In this document: positions 1-8,771 of the stretch, in pieces
Layout of the letters: each line of letters starts with the position of its first letter
Numbering within the stretch: the stretch's first letter is position 1
Assembly: GCF_003667525.1 (NCBI RefSeq)
Contig: NZ_RCUW01000008.1
Coordinates: forward strand, 47,448-111,447
Source: Mycetocola_B reblochoni
GTDB taxonomy: Bacteria; Actinomycetota; Actinomycetes; Actinomycetales; Microbacteriaceae
Length of the DNA: 64,000 bases
Reading direction: 5' to 3'
Made by a program: the position numbers and the translations under genes
Notes under the pieces: model-generated
What the model was told of the DNA's origin: nothing
The model's database searches: none
The model's input: only the letters and a program-made list of their open reading frames with translations

Positions 1-808
1 GCTGGCCGTGCTCGCCGGGTTCAGCTTCGGCCTGGCGGGGGTGTCCTTCCAGACGATGCTCCGCAACCCGCTGGCGAGCCCCGACATCATCGGCATCTCC
101 TCGGGGGCCAGCGCGGCCGCGGCGTTCGCGATCGTCACGCTTCACCTGTCGTCCGCAGCGGTCTCCGTGTTCGCCATCGTCTCCGGGCTCGCCGTGGCCC
201 TGCTCGTGTACGCGCTCGCGCACCGTGGCGGGGTCGCCGGCACGCGGCTCATCCTCATCGGGATCGGCGTCGCCGCCATGCTCGACAGCGCGACGGCGTA
301 CGTGCTCTCGCAGGCGGCCGAGTGGGACCTGCAGGCCGCGACCCGCTGGCTGACGGGCAGCCTGAACGGCGCGAGCTGGTCCGGCGTCGTGCCCGTGCTC
401 GTCGCGACCGCCGTGCTCACACCCCTGCTGCTGGCCCAGTCAGGCAACCTGACCACCACCCGGCTCGGCGACGACACCGCCGCCGCGCTCGGCGTCCGCG
501 TCGACAGGACCCGGCTGATCGTCGTCGTCTGCGCGGTCGGCCTGATCTCCTTCGCGACGGCCGCCGCAGGACCCATCGCCTTCGTCGCGTTCCTGTCCGG
601 CCCGATCGCAGCCCGGATCGTCGGCCCGCACGGCTCGCCGCTGCTGCCCGCCGCGCTGGTGGGCGCGCTGCTCGTGCTCGTCGCCGACTTCGCCGGGCAG
701 TTCCTGCTCGGGACGCGCTTCCCCGTCGGCGTGGTCACCGGCGTGCTCGGCGCCCCCTACCTGATCTACCTCATCATCCGCAGCAACCGCCAGGGAGGCT
801 CACTGTGA
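1..808 (+). CDS. FecCD-family iron-siderophore ABC transporter permease (5' end cut off)
   Basis: Membrane permease of an iron-complex importer. The frame is open from base 2 and continues left of the window, so the true N-terminus is missing; about 268 codons are visible. The protein is almost entirely hydrophobic helices with the family features of FecCD/BtuC permeases: an N-terminal NPLASPDIIGISSGA segment, a central GxxLTRLGDDTAAALGV-like cytoplasmic coupling loop, and a GPIAFVAFLSGPIAARIVG segment followed by a GRFPVGVVTG-like end (here GTRFPVGVVTGVLGAPYLIYL). The stop codon overlaps the GTG start of the downstream ATPase by four bases, so the two are translationally coupled. The partner binding protein and second permease are presumably to the left. 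The exact siderophore cannot be told. Confidence 0.93.
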   Translation, partial: LAVLAGFSFGLAGVSFQTMLRNPLASPDIIGISSGASAAAAFAIVTLHLSSAAVSVFAIVSGLAVALLVYALAHRGGVAGTRLILIGIGVAAMLDSATAYVLSQAAEWDLQAATRWLTGSLNGASWSGVVPVLVATAVLTPLLLAQSGNLTTTRLGDDTAAALGVRVDRTRLIVVVCAVGLISFATAAAGPIAFVAFLSGPIAARIVGPHGSPLLPAALVGALLVLVADFAGQFLLGTRFPVGVVTGVLGAPYLIYLIIRSNRQGGSL

Positions 809-1617
809 CCGAGAACCACACGCTCGCCGCGGAGTCGCTCAGCCTCGGCTACGGAGCCAGGACCATCGTCGACGACCTGGACCTGACCGTCCCGCCCGGC
901 CGCATCACCGTCATCGTCGGTGCGAACGCCTCGGGCAAGTCCACGCTGCTGCGCGCGCTCGCCCGGCTTCTGCGCCCCAGCGCAGGGCGTGTGCTGCTCG
1001 ACGGCGCACCCATCCACTCGATGCAGGCGAAGGCCGTCGCCCGCACCCTCGGGCTCCTGCCCCAGTCGCCGATCGCTCCGGAGGGCATCACCGTCACCGA
1101 CCTCGTCGGTCGGGGACGTCACCCTCACCAGGGGCTGTTCACCCGCTGGAGCCCCGAGGACGACGCGATCGTCGCGGCGGCACTGGAGGCCACGGAGATC
1201 GCCGAGCTCGCCGACCGCCCCGTCGACGAGCTGTCCGGGGGTCAGCGTCAGCGCGTGTGGATCGCGATGGCGCTCGCGCAGCAGACCGAGGTCCTACTGC
1301 TCGACGAGCCCACGACCTTCCTGGACCTCAACCACCAGGTGGAGGTGCTCGATCTGCTCACCGAGCTCAACCGCTCGAGCGGGACGACGATCGTCATCGT
1401 GCTGCACGAGCTCAACCTGGCCGCCCGCTACGCCGACCACCTGATCGCGCTGCACGAGGGCGGCGTGCACGCAGCGGGGACACCGCACGAGGTCATCACC
1501 GAGGACACGGTCCGGCGCGTCTTCGGGCTGGACAGCCGCGTCATCGACGACCCCGTGTCGGGGATGACGCTCGTGCTGCCGATCGGACGCCATCACGTTC
1601 GCGGCGACGCCGGCTGA
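805..1617 (+). CDS. iron-siderophore ABC transporter ATP-binding protein
   Basis: Cytoplasmic ATPase that energises the FecCD permease just upstream; 270 aa, the normal length for FepC/FhuC-type subunits. Walker A is GANASGKST (residues 39-47), the signature is LSGGQRQR, Walker B is VLLLDEPTT, and the switch histidine sits in VLHELN. The open frame extends further upstream, but GTG at 805 is chosen because it overlaps the permease stop (GTGA), follows a GGGAGG ribosome-binding site at a good distance, and begins the conserved domain. The C-terminal segment with GLDSRVIDDPVSG is typical of siderophore ATPases. Confidence 0.95.
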   Translation: MTENHTLAAESLSLGYGARTIVDDLDLTVPPGRITVIVGANASGKSTLLRALARLLRPSAGRVLLDGAPIHSMQAKAVARTLGLLPQSPIAPEGITVTDLVGRGRHPHQGLFTRWSPEDDAIVAAALEATEIAELADRPVDELSGGQRQRVWIAMALAQQTEVLLLDEPTTFLDLNHQVEVLDLLTELNRSSGTTIVIVLHELNLAARYADHLIALHEGGVHAAGTPHEVITEDTVRRVFGLDSRVIDDPVSGMTLVLPIGRHHVRGDAG

Positions 1618-1643
1618 CCCTTCCCCTCGGGCAGGGTCCGTGC

Positions 1644-1665
1644 TATCGTCGTGAGGTTCGCTCAC
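1644..1665 (+). promoter_or_regulatory. possible promoter with small palindrome after the ABC genes
   Basis: A TATCGT hexamer (1644-1649) that could be a -10 element is followed at once by GTGAG-gttcg-CTCAC (1651-1665), a short perfect inverted repeat. It lies between the ABC operon and the small gene at 1819 and could drive and control that gene. No -35 box is obvious and the palindrome may be chance. Confidence 0.3.
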
Positions 1666-1818
1666 TCCGGAGCGACCGATGCGTACAGACCTCTCCCGTC
1701 CGTCCCGGTCCCCCGGCATTCCGCCCGAACACCTGAACACTCCGGCACGAGGCACGCCCGTTGCCGGGACACGAGCCCGCGTGCGCCGACGACCGTCGTG
1801 CGCGGCGAAAGAAACGAC

Positions 1819-2130
1819 ATGATCATCAACGCACGACCCACACTTCCCCTGTCCACCCCCGTCGTCCGCTGGCGCCAGTCCGCCGACGACGTCTACGCGG
1901 CGACCCTCCACGACGAGTTCGCCGGGTACATCACCGTGACCGGCGCCGGCTACGAGCTGCGCGGCCCCACCGCCGAGGACCTCGGCACGCACCCGAGCCG
2001 CCAGGAAGCCGAGGAGGCCCTCGACGCCGCCCTGTCCCGGCCCGTCGCGACGACGGCCGTCCCCTCCCCCTCCACGACGCCGCGCAGCCGCCCGCGCCGG
2101 AGGACGCGGCGGAGCAGGGTGCGCTCCTGA
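1819..2130 (+). CDS. small hypothetical protein
   Basis: I do not recognise a family. The 103-aa product starts with MIINARPTLPLSTPVVRWRQ, has a compact first 75 residues (WRQSADDVYAATLHDEFAGYI and a GYELRGP turn, then an acidic helix with EAEEALDAAL) and ends in a basic Ser/Thr/Pro/Arg tail that may be disordered. ATG 1819 is preferred over an in-frame GTG at 1651 because the upstream residues look non-coding and overlap the likely promoter. It stands downstream of an iron transport operon and converges with the acyl-CoA ligase gene; no functional link is shown by the sequence. Confidence 0.6.
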   Translation: MIINARPTLPLSTPVVRWRQSADDVYAATLHDEFAGYITVTGAGYELRGPTAEDLGTHPSRQEAEEALDAALSRPVATTAVPSPSTTPRSRPRRRTRRSRVRS

Positions 2131-2137
2131 CGCGCGC

Positions 2138-3847
2138 TCAGTCCGCGGCGACGCCGAGCAGGCGGGCTCGCACCTCGCGCCGCAGCACCTTGCCGATGAG
2201 CGAGCGGGGCAGCTCGTCGACGACCTCGATGCGACGCGGAACCTTGTAGGCCGCGAGTCGGGTCCGGCAGAAGTCCCTCAGTGCGGCGGCCGTCGCGACG
2301 GCGCCGTCCTCAAGCACCACCGCGGCCGCGACCATCTCGCCGCCCTGCGGTCGGGGCAGCGCGACAACGGCCGCGTCGGCCACGTCCGGGTGGGTCCGCA
2401 GGACCTCCTCCACCTCGCTCGGCGCGACGTTGAAGCCCCCGGTGATGATGAGCTCCTTGATCCGGTCGACGACCGTGACGAAGCCGTCGTCCGACACCGT
2501 CACGATGTCGCCCGTTCGCACCCAGCCGTCGGCGAGGAGCGTCTCCGCGGTCTCGTCCGGGCGGTGCCAGTAGCCGGCGAAAACCTGCGGTCCACGGATC
2601 AGCAGCTCGCCCTCCTCGCCGGGCGCCCTGTCCACGCTCGGGTCGTCCGGATCGACGACCCGGATGTCCGTCCCGGGGAACGGCACCCCCACCGTGCCCG
2701 GGCGCCGCGCCGGACCCATCGGGTTGCCGAGCGCGACCGGCGAGGTCTCGGTCATGCCGTAGCCCTCGACGAGGAGCCCCCCGCTGGCCTCCTCCCACCG
2801 GTTGATCGTCGCCGTGGTCAACGTCATCGCACCCGAGATCGCGAAACGGACGCCCCCGAGGTCGAGCCGGCCCTCGTGCGCGGCGCGGGCGAGGCGGTCG
2901 TACACCGGAGGCACCGCGGGCAGGAACGTCGGCGGGCTCTTCTTCGCCGCCGCCACGACCAGGTCGACGTCGACCGTGGGGAACAGCACCAGCTTGGCGC
3001 CGATGCTCATCGCGAAGGTGCCGCAGAGCGTCATGCCGTAGGCGTGGAACATCGGCAGCAGCCCGTAGAACGTCTCGTCGCCCTCGCGCAGCTCCGGAAC
3101 CCACGCCCTCCCCTGCGCCGCGTTGGCCCTGAGGTTGCGGTGCGTGAGCACGGCGGCCTTCGGCGTGCCCGTCGTTCCGCTGGTGTAGAGCAACAGCGCG
3201 GGGTCGCCCACCGCGGGTCCCGCCACGCGGCGCGGCAGACGGCGCGCGCCGAGCAGCCGCTCCCACGCCTCCACGCCTCGACGGGTCGGAGCGGACGTCA
3301 GCTTCGCCCTCGCCTCCCTGGCACGCCGGATCGGCAGTCGGAGCGCCAGGCGCGTCCCCCTCGGCATCGCGCGGGTCATGTCGACCGCGATGATGTGCCC
3401 CGGCCGGATGTCGGCGGGGAACTCGGCGACGACGTCGGCGACGGCGTCCCACACGATCGCGACCGACGCGCCGTGGTCTTCGAACTGGTGCCGCAGCTCG
3501 CGCGGCGTATAGAGCGGGTTGTGCTCGACGACGATCGCGCCGAGGCGGATCGCGGCGTAGAAGGCGATGACGTGCTGGGGGCAGTTCGGCAGCACGAGAG
3601 CGACACGGTCGCCCCGGCGCACGCCGCGCGACCGCAGAGCGGACGCAACACGGGCGACCGCGTCGTCGAGCTCGCGATAGCTGGTCTGCGCCCCGAAGAA
3701 CTCCAGCGCCGGGCGGCGTCCGAAGCGGCGCACGCTCGCCGCGAGCATCTCGGGAAGGGTCTCCGTCACCTCGTCGATGTCGTGAGGGACACCCTCGGGG
3801 TACGCGGCCAGCCAGGGGCGGTCGGCGAACGGGTGGGCAGACGTCAT
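2138..3847 (-). CDS. long-chain fatty-acid--CoA ligase (AMP-forming)
   Basis: Adenylate-forming enzyme of the ANL superfamily, 569 aa, predicted to activate a fatty acid with ATP and CoA. The P-loop-like motif LLLYTSGTTGTPK lies near residue 222, GYGMTETSP near 364, the hinge region with the TGDI segment near 447, and the C-terminal catalytic lysine in the GKVLRR segment near 555. ATG 3847 follows AGAGG at a normal distance; a GTG one codon earlier is possible. A TAGCGT hexamer about 35 bases upstream may be its -10 box. The gene lies downstream of, and on the same strand as, the 2-oxoacid dehydrogenase operon, which fits supply of acyl-CoA. The chain length of the substrate is not readable. 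Confidence 0.93.
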   Translation of the reverse strand: MTSAHPFADRPWLAAYPEGVPHDIDEVTETLPEMLAASVRRFGRRPALEFFGAQTSYRELDDAVARVASALRSRGVRRGDRVALVLPNCPQHVIAFYAAIRLGAIVVEHNPLYTPRELRHQFEDHGASVAIVWDAVADVVAEFPADIRPGHIIAVDMTRAMPRGTRLALRLPIRRAREARAKLTSAPTRRGVEAWERLLGARRLPRRVAGPAVGDPALLLYTSGTTGTPKAAVLTHRNLRANAAQGRAWVPELREGDETFYGLLPMFHAYGMTLCGTFAMSIGAKLVLFPTVDVDLVVAAAKKSPPTFLPAVPPVYDRLARAAHEGRLDLGGVRFAISGAMTLTTATINRWEEASGGLLVEGYGMTETSPVALGNPMGPARRPGTVGVPFPGTDIRVVDPDDPSVDRAPGEEGELLIRGPQVFAGYWHRPDETAETLLADGWVRTGDIVTVSDDGFVTVVDRIKELIITGGFNVAPSEVEEVLRTHPDVADAAVVALPRPQGGEMVAAAVVLEDGAVATAAALRDFCRTRLAAYKVPRRIEVVDELPRSLIGKVLRREVRARLLGVAAD

Positions 3848-3936
3848 CACGTCACCTCTCGTCGAGATCGGGGAACCCCCACGCTACGCCCGCCACCATG
3901 CCGCGGGCTGAATGCAGGCCGGACGGATCGGCCGGA

Positions 3937-5334
3937 TCAGTCGAGCAGCAGCGCCGGCTCCTCGAGGATGCTGGCCACGTCGGCGAGGAAGCGGCTGGCC
4001 ACGTCCCCGTCGACGACACGGTGGTCGAAGGAGGCGCCGAGGGTCGTCACGAAGCGCGGCCGCACCTCGCCCTCGAACACCCACGGCTTCTGCTTGATCG
4101 TGCCCAGCGCGACGATGCCGACCTCGCCGGGGTTGAGGATCGGCGTGCCCGTGTCCATCCCGAACACACCGATGTTGGTGATCGTGATCGTCCCGCCCTG
4201 CATGTCCTGCGGCGGGGTCTTGCCGTCGCGGGCCGTCAGGGTCAGCCGCTCGAGCGCCTGCGCCAGCTCGAGCAGGGTCATCGACTGCGCCTCCTTGACG
4301 TTCGGCACGATGAGCCCGCGCGGGGTCGCGGCGGCGACGCCGAGGTTGACGAAGTGCCTGACGATGATCTCTTCGTCCGTCCACGCGGCGTTCACCATCG
4401 GGTTGCGGCGCACGGCCCAGATGATCGCCTTGGCCACGACCAGAAGCGGCGAAACCTTGACGCCGGCGAAGTCGGTCGAGGCCTTGAGCCGCTTGACGAA
4501 CTCCATCGTGCGGGTGGCGTCGACGTCGACGAACAGGCTCACGTGCGGTGCCTCGTACGCGGAACGGACCATGGCGCTCGCGGTCATCTTGCGCACGCCC
4601 TTCACCGGGATGCGCTCCTCGCGCTCGTCCTTCCACGCCGGCGTCTCGATGTTGCGGAAGACGCTGGCCTGGCTCGCCTCGCGGACGACGTCGTCGCGGG
4701 TGATCTCTCCGACGAGGCCCGTGCCGACGACCGTGGTCAGGTCGACGCCGAGGTCCTTGGCCAGCTTCCGGATCGGGGGCTTGGCGATGACGGGGACGGC
4801 GGCGGCCGCCGGCACGGAGCGCGGCGCCGGACGCGAGGGCGCCGAACGCTGCACCGGAGCCGCAGCGGGGGCGGCGGCGCGCGCGGCCGGCTGGTCGCCG
4901 GACGCGCCGTCGCGACGCTCGGCGCGGGTGCGGCCCCTGCGCCGCGAGCCGGCCGTGCCCTCCGAGCCGTAACCGACGAGGACGGCGCCGGAGCCCGCAT
5001 CCTCGTCGGGGTCGGTCTCGACGCCCGCGGTCACCTCGACCGGCTCGGTGACGAGCGAGTCGGAGACGGGGGCGCCGTCGCCGTCGTCGTCGCCCTCCCC
5101 GTCGATCCGGACGATCGCGGTGCCGACGTCGACCGTCGTGCCCTCCTCGACGAGGAGGGCGCCGACGACACCGGCGTAGGGGGACGGGAGCTCGACGAGC
5201 GACTTGGCGGTCTCGATCTCGACGATGACCTGGTTGACCTCGACCGTGTCCCCCGCGGCGACCCTCCACGAGACGATCTCGGCCTCGGTCAGGCCCTCGC
5301 CGACGTCGGGGAGGGTGAAGAACTGTTCAGACAT
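3937..5334 (-). CDS. bkdC: dihydrolipoamide acyltransferase (E2) of a branched-chain 2-oxoacid dehydrogenase complex
   Basis: Core acyltransferase, 465 aa. An N-terminal lipoyl domain carries the lipoylated lysine in the ETAKS motif (about residue 43). Then follow an acidic linker, an Arg/Ala-rich linker, a peripheral E3-binding domain (PPIRKLAKDLGVDL, about residues 185-215) and the catalytic domain ending with DHRVVDGD (about residue 438), the HxxxDG active site. The start ATG 5334 has a clear AGGAG five bases before it. It is third in the operon after E1 alpha and E1 beta; E3 is not in the window. Assignment to branched-chain rather than pyruvate substrates is an inference from the separate alpha and beta E1 subunits and the single lipoyl domain. 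Confidence 0.92.
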   Translation of the reverse strand: MSEQFFTLPDVGEGLTEAEIVSWRVAAGDTVEVNQVIVEIETAKSLVELPSPYAGVVGALLVEEGTTVDVGTAIVRIDGEGDDDGDGAPVSDSLVTEPVEVTAGVETDPDEDAGSGAVLVGYGSEGTAGSRRRGRTRAERRDGASGDQPAARAAAPAAAPVQRSAPSRPAPRSVPAAAAVPVIAKPPIRKLAKDLGVDLTTVVGTGLVGEITRDDVVREASQASVFRNIETPAWKDEREERIPVKGVRKMTASAMVRSAYEAPHVSLFVDVDATRTMEFVKRLKASTDFAGVKVSPLLVVAKAIIWAVRRNPMVNAAWTDEEIIVRHFVNLGVAAATPRGLIVPNVKEAQSMTLLELAQALERLTLTARDGKTPPQDMQGGTITITNIGVFGMDTGTPILNPGEVGIVALGTIKQKPWVFEGEVRPRFVTTLGASFDHRVVDGDVASRFLADVASILEEPALLLD

Positions 5335-5358
5335 GAAGACTCCTGCGGGTGGGCCGAG

Positions 5359-6447
5359 CTAGTAGGCGAGGGAGCGGTCGATGGCCTCGAGGACCCTGTC
5401 CGCGTCGGGGACGAAGAACCCCTCCAGCTTCGCCGCGGGGAACGGGGCGTCGAAGCCGGAGACCCGCAGCACGGGCGCCTCCAGCGAGTAGAAGGCCTTC
5501 TCCGTGATCGTCGCGGCGATCTCCGAGCCGAGCGAGACGTTGCCGTTGGCCTCCTGCGCCAGGACGAGTCGGCCCGTCCGGCGAACGCTCTCCAGGATCG
5601 GCTCGAAGTCGACCGGTGACAGCGACCGCAGGTCGACCACCTCGGCGCTAATGCCCTCCGCGGCGGCGATCTCCGCCGCCTGCAGCAGGGTCGAGACCAT
5701 CGCCCCGTGACCGAGCAGGGTGACGTCGTCGCCCCGGCGGACCACCCGTGCGCTGTGCAGTGGCGCCGCGGAACCGCCGAGGTCCACCTCGCCCTTCGGC
5801 CAGTACCGGCTCTTCGGCTCGAAGAACAGAACCGGGTCGGGCGAGGCGATGGCCTCCTGGATCATCCAGTAGGCGTCGTTCGGCGTCGAGGGGCTCACCA
5901 GCCGCAGGCCGGGCGTGTGAGCGAAGTAGGCCTCGGGGCTCTCCTGGTGGTGCTCGACCGCGCCGATCCTGCCGCCGTACGGCACCCGGATCACGACCGG
6001 CATGTCGATGGCACCGCGGTGCCGGGCGATCATCCGCGACAGCTGCGTGGTGATCTGGTTGAAGGCGGGGAAGATGAAGCCGTCGAACTGGATCTCGCAC
6101 ACCGGACGGTAGCCGCGCATCGCCATCCCGATGGCCGTGCCGACGATGCCGGACTCGGCCAGGGGGGTGTCGCGGACGCGCTCGGCACCGAACTCCGCGT
6201 GCAGTCCCTCGGTCACACGGAAGACCCCGCCGAGCGGGCCGATGTCCTCGCCCATGAGCAGGACGCGCTCGTCGGCGAGCATCGCCTGGCGCAGTCCGGA
6301 GTTGATGGCCTTCGCCATCGTCAGCGTCGCCGTGCGGGGCTCGTCGACGGCACCGGAGGGGGTCTCGGGCGCCGACGGGACGGACGAGCCGCCCACCGCG
6401 TCGGACGCGGCCGGGACGGAGGGCTCGGTACGGGACGTGGTGCTCAT
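5359..6447 (-). CDS. bkdB: 2-oxoacid dehydrogenase E1 component, beta subunit
   Basis: Transketolase-like beta subunit of the thiamin-diphosphate-dependent E1, 362 aa. The chain contains the expected LMGEDIGPLGGVFRVTEGL and DTPLAESGIVGTAIGMA segments and the EIQFDGFIFPAFNQI region that packs at the alpha/beta interface. A Pro/Ser-rich stretch of about 35 residues precedes the conserved fold. The start ATG 6447 shares a base with the stop of the alpha subunit (TGATG); an in-frame start 13 codons earlier lies inside the upstream gene and is less likely. It works with E1 alpha to decarboxylate 2-oxo acids and load the lipoyl arm of E2. Confidence 0.94.
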   Translation of the reverse strand: MSTTSRTEPSVPAASDAVGGSSVPSAPETPSGAVDEPRTATLTMAKAINSGLRQAMLADERVLLMGEDIGPLGGVFRVTEGLHAEFGAERVRDTPLAESGIVGTAIGMAMRGYRPVCEIQFDGFIFPAFNQITTQLSRMIARHRGAIDMPVVIRVPYGGRIGAVEHHQESPEAYFAHTPGLRLVSPSTPNDAYWMIQEAIASPDPVLFFEPKSRYWPKGEVDLGGSAAPLHSARVVRRGDDVTLLGHGAMVSTLLQAAEIAAAEGISAEVVDLRSLSPVDFEPILESVRRTGRLVLAQEANGNVSLGSEIAATITEKAFYSLEAPVLRVSGFDAPFPAAKLEGFFVPDADRVLEAIDRSLAY

Positions 6448-7580
6448 CACTCGGCCTCCATCTGGCGCTCGTAGTCGTCGAGCCACGCGCTCTGCTCGTC
6501 GATGCGGGGGTGGTCTTGCGCGTACACGTGGTCGAAGATCTCCTCCCTCCCCGGGGGCTGGAGGGCGAGGGCGCGGCGGCGGACGTCGGAGGCGAAGTCG
6601 GCCGCGTCGGCGTCGGCCCGGGCCAGCAGCGCCTCGTCCGCGCCCTTCGCGAGGAGGTAGGCGTCGAAGCGGGCGATCGGGTCCCTGGTGCTCCAGTAGT
6701 CGACCTCGTCGTTGAGCCGGTACTTGGTGGGGTCGTCACTGGTCGTGTGCGCGCCCATCCGGTAGGTCAGTGCCTCGATGTACGCCGGCCCGAGCCCGGA
6801 GCGGGCCTCGTCCAGGTGATGCGCGGTGACCGCGTAGGAGGCGAGCACGTCGTTGCCGTCGATCTGCACACCGGGGATGCCGAAGCCGCCCGGCCGGTTG
6901 ACCAGCGGCACCCGCGACTGCCGCTCGACGGGCACCGAGATGGCCCAGTGGTTGTTCTGCAGGAAGAACACCTGGGGCGTCTGGTAGCTGGCGGCGAAGA
7001 CGAGCGACTCGCTCGCGTCCCCCTCCGAGGTGGACCCGTCGCCGAAGTAGACGAGCACGGCCTCGTCGCGGTCGACGTCGCCCGTGGCGCACGCGCCGTC
7101 CAGACCGATCCCCATCGCGTAGCCGGTGGCGTGAAGCGTCTGCGCCGCGAGGACGAGGGTGTAGAGGTGCGTGTTGCCGTTGGACGGGTCGGTCGGGTCC
7201 CAGCCCCCGTTGCTCAGGCCCTTCATCAGCCGGACGATGTCGATCGGGTCGACGCCCCTGATCACCGGGACGATGTGCTCCCGGTACGACGGGAAGATGT
7301 GGTCCTGCGCCCTCGCGGCCCTGCCGGAGCCGACCTGTGCGCCCTCCTGGCCCCTGGACGGCGGCCAGAGCGCCATCTGGCCCTGCCGCTGCAGGTTGGT
7401 CGCCTCGGTGTCGAGGGCGCGGGAGAAGCGCATGTCGCGCAGGAAAGTCGTGTGGTCGTCGTCGCCGAGCGCGTCGAGGCGCTCCAGGTAGGGCTCCGCG
7501 CTCGCGGTGGGGGCGAAGCGACCGTTCTCGTCGAGGAAACGGACGGTGTCGGCGGCGATCTCGTGCGGTGCTGATGCCAT
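6447..7580 (-). CDS. bkdA: 2-oxoacid dehydrogenase E1 component, alpha subunit
   Basis: Alpha subunit of E1, 377 aa, first gene of the operon. The thiamin-diphosphate motif begins with GDGSTSEGD (about residue 177) and ends with the NN pair in FFLQNNHWAIS. The phosphorylation-loop region shows YRMGAHTTSDDPTKYR, typical of the branched-chain and pyruvate alpha subunits. The start codon lies six bases after a TAGCCT hexamer, suggesting a leaderless message. The neighbouring aminotransferase gene ends 9 bases upstream on the same strand, so read-through from it is also possible. Confidence 0.94.
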   Translation of the reverse strand: MASAPHEIAADTVRFLDENGRFAPTASAEPYLERLDALGDDDHTTFLRDMRFSRALDTEATNLQRQGQMALWPPSRGQEGAQVGSGRAARAQDHIFPSYREHIVPVIRGVDPIDIVRLMKGLSNGGWDPTDPSNGNTHLYTLVLAAQTLHATGYAMGIGLDGACATGDVDRDEAVLVYFGDGSTSEGDASESLVFAASYQTPQVFFLQNNHWAISVPVERQSRVPLVNRPGGFGIPGVQIDGNDVLASYAVTAHHLDEARSGLGPAYIEALTYRMGAHTTSDDPTKYRLNDEVDYWSTRDPIARFDAYLLAKGADEALLARADADAADFASDVRRRALALQPPGREEIFDHVYAQDHPRIDEQSAWLDDYERQMEAE

Positions 7581-7586
7581 CGTCTT

Positions 7587-7592
7587 AGGCTA
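7587..7592 (-). promoter_or_regulatory. -10 element of the bkdABC operon (leaderless)
   Basis: TAGCCT read on the minus strand, six bases before the ATG of E1 alpha. The same TAnnnT-to-start distance recurs at other genes in this window, which supports it as a leaderless promoter. Confidence 0.55.
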
Positions 7593-8708
7593 ACCCTTCC
7601 GTGACGGGCCGCCCAGGAGCGGGTGTCCCGGCTCCAGGAGGGCGACGATCTCTGCGGCGGCGGCGGTCAGGCGCGCCGTCGCCTCCTGCTCCCCGATGCT
7701 GATGCGGACCCCGGAGCCGGGGAACGCCCGTCCGATGATCCCGTGCCGTTCGAGCACTCCGGCGACGGCCCCGGTCTGCTCCCCCGCGTCGAGCCAGAGG
7801 AAGTTGCCGTGCGGCTCGGGCACGCGCAGCCCCGCGGCGCGGACCGCGTCGAGCTGTTCGGACCGGCGCCCGACGAGCACGGAGACGCGCTCGAGCATCT
7901 CGTCGTCCCGCGCGAGCGACTCCAGGGCGGCGTTCTCGGCGAGACCGGTGACGGCGAGCGGGATCGCGGTCGACCTGGCGGCGTCGAGGAGGGCCCTGTC
8001 GCCGATCGCATAGCCGACGCGCAGACCCGCGAGGCCGTAGGCCTTGCTGAAGGTCCGCAGCAGGACGACGTTCGGGTGCTCCCTGACGATGCTCGCCCCG
8101 TCGGCGATGGACGGGTCGACGACGAACTCGCGATACGCCTCGTCGAGGATGACGAGCACGGACTCCGGGACACGGTCGAGGAACGAACGCAGCTCCGTCT
8201 CGGTGACGATCGACCCGGTCGGATTGTTGGGCGAGCAGACGATGACGGCCCTCGTGCGGTCACCGATGGCGTCGGCCATGGCGTCGAGGTCGTGCCGGTG
8301 GTCGGCGGTGAGGGGCACCTGGACGCTCGTCGCACCGGTCACGGTCACGAGCGAGGGGTACGCCTCGAAGGAGCGCCACGGGTAGACGACCTCGTCGCCC
8401 GCTCCTGCGACGGCGAGGAGGAGCTGGGCGATCAGCGAGACCGAGCCCGCTCCGACGTGCACCTCGTCGACGTCGACGTCGAAGCGGGCCGCGAGCGCGG
8501 CGCGAAGCCTGGCGGCCGTGGCGTCGGGGTAGCGGTTGATGGCTCCGTCCCCGACAGCGGCCTCGACCACGCCGGGAAGGGGCGGGAAGGGGTTCTCATT
8601 GCTCGACAGTTTGAGCGCGTCGCTCGCGGCCGGGCGGCCCTGCCGGTACGCGGGAAGCCCGGCGATCTCCGGCCGCAGCCGCACCTGGGTCCGAGTCGTT
8701 GATGTCAC
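7590..8708 (-). CDS. hisC: histidinol-phosphate / aromatic amino acid aminotransferase (HisC/Pat family)
   Basis: Pyridoxal-phosphate aminotransferase of fold type I, 372 aa. SSNENPFPPLP near the N-terminus is typical of HisC and Pat enzymes. The substrate pocket segments CSPNNPTG and DEAYREF follow, and the Schiff-base lysine is in FSKAYGLAGLRVGYA (about residue 222). No other his genes are nearby, and the gene abuts the branched-chain 2-oxoacid dehydrogenase operon, so a role in aromatic (Pat) or other amino acid transamination is as likely as histidine synthesis. GTG 8708 lies six bases after TAGACT, a leaderless arrangement. Confidence 0.9.
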   Translation of the reverse strand: MTSTTRTQVRLRPEIAGLPAYRQGRPAASDALKLSSNENPFPPLPGVVEAAVGDGAINRYPDATAARLRAALAARFDVDVDEVHVGAGSVSLIAQLLLAVAGAGDEVVYPWRSFEAYPSLVTVTGATSVQVPLTADHRHDLDAMADAIGDRTRAVIVCSPNNPTGSIVTETELRSFLDRVPESVLVILDEAYREFVVDPSIADGASIVREHPNVVLLRTFSKAYGLAGLRVGYAIGDRALLDAARSTAIPLAVTGLAENAALESLARDDEMLERVSVLVGRRSEQLDAVRAAGLRVPEPHGNFLWLDAGEQTGAVAGVLERHGIIGRAFPGSGVRISIGEQEATARLTAAAAEIVALLEPGHPLLGGPSRKG

Positions 8709-8714
8709 CCGTCG

Positions 8715-8720
8715 AGTCTA
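8715..8720 (-). promoter_or_regulatory. -10 element of the aminotransferase gene (leaderless)
   Basis: TAGACT on the minus strand followed by six bases and the GTG start of the HisC/Pat gene. Confidence 0.55.
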
Positions 8721-8771
8721 CGGCCGCCCGATTCGGCCCCGAGAATATTGCGGCCGTGTGAGTATGGCGTC

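Noticed and set aside
2390..4972. Very long plus-strand frame opposite the acyl-CoA ligase and E2 genes
   Set aside because: Arg/Ala/Gly-rich composition, no domain, and fully antisense to two well-supported genes; a shadow of GC-rich codon use.
7584..7594. TTAGGCTAACC, resembling a DtxR/IdeR iron box
   Set aside because: Only a partial half-site match, and the same bases are better explained as the TAGCCT -10 element six bases before bkdA.
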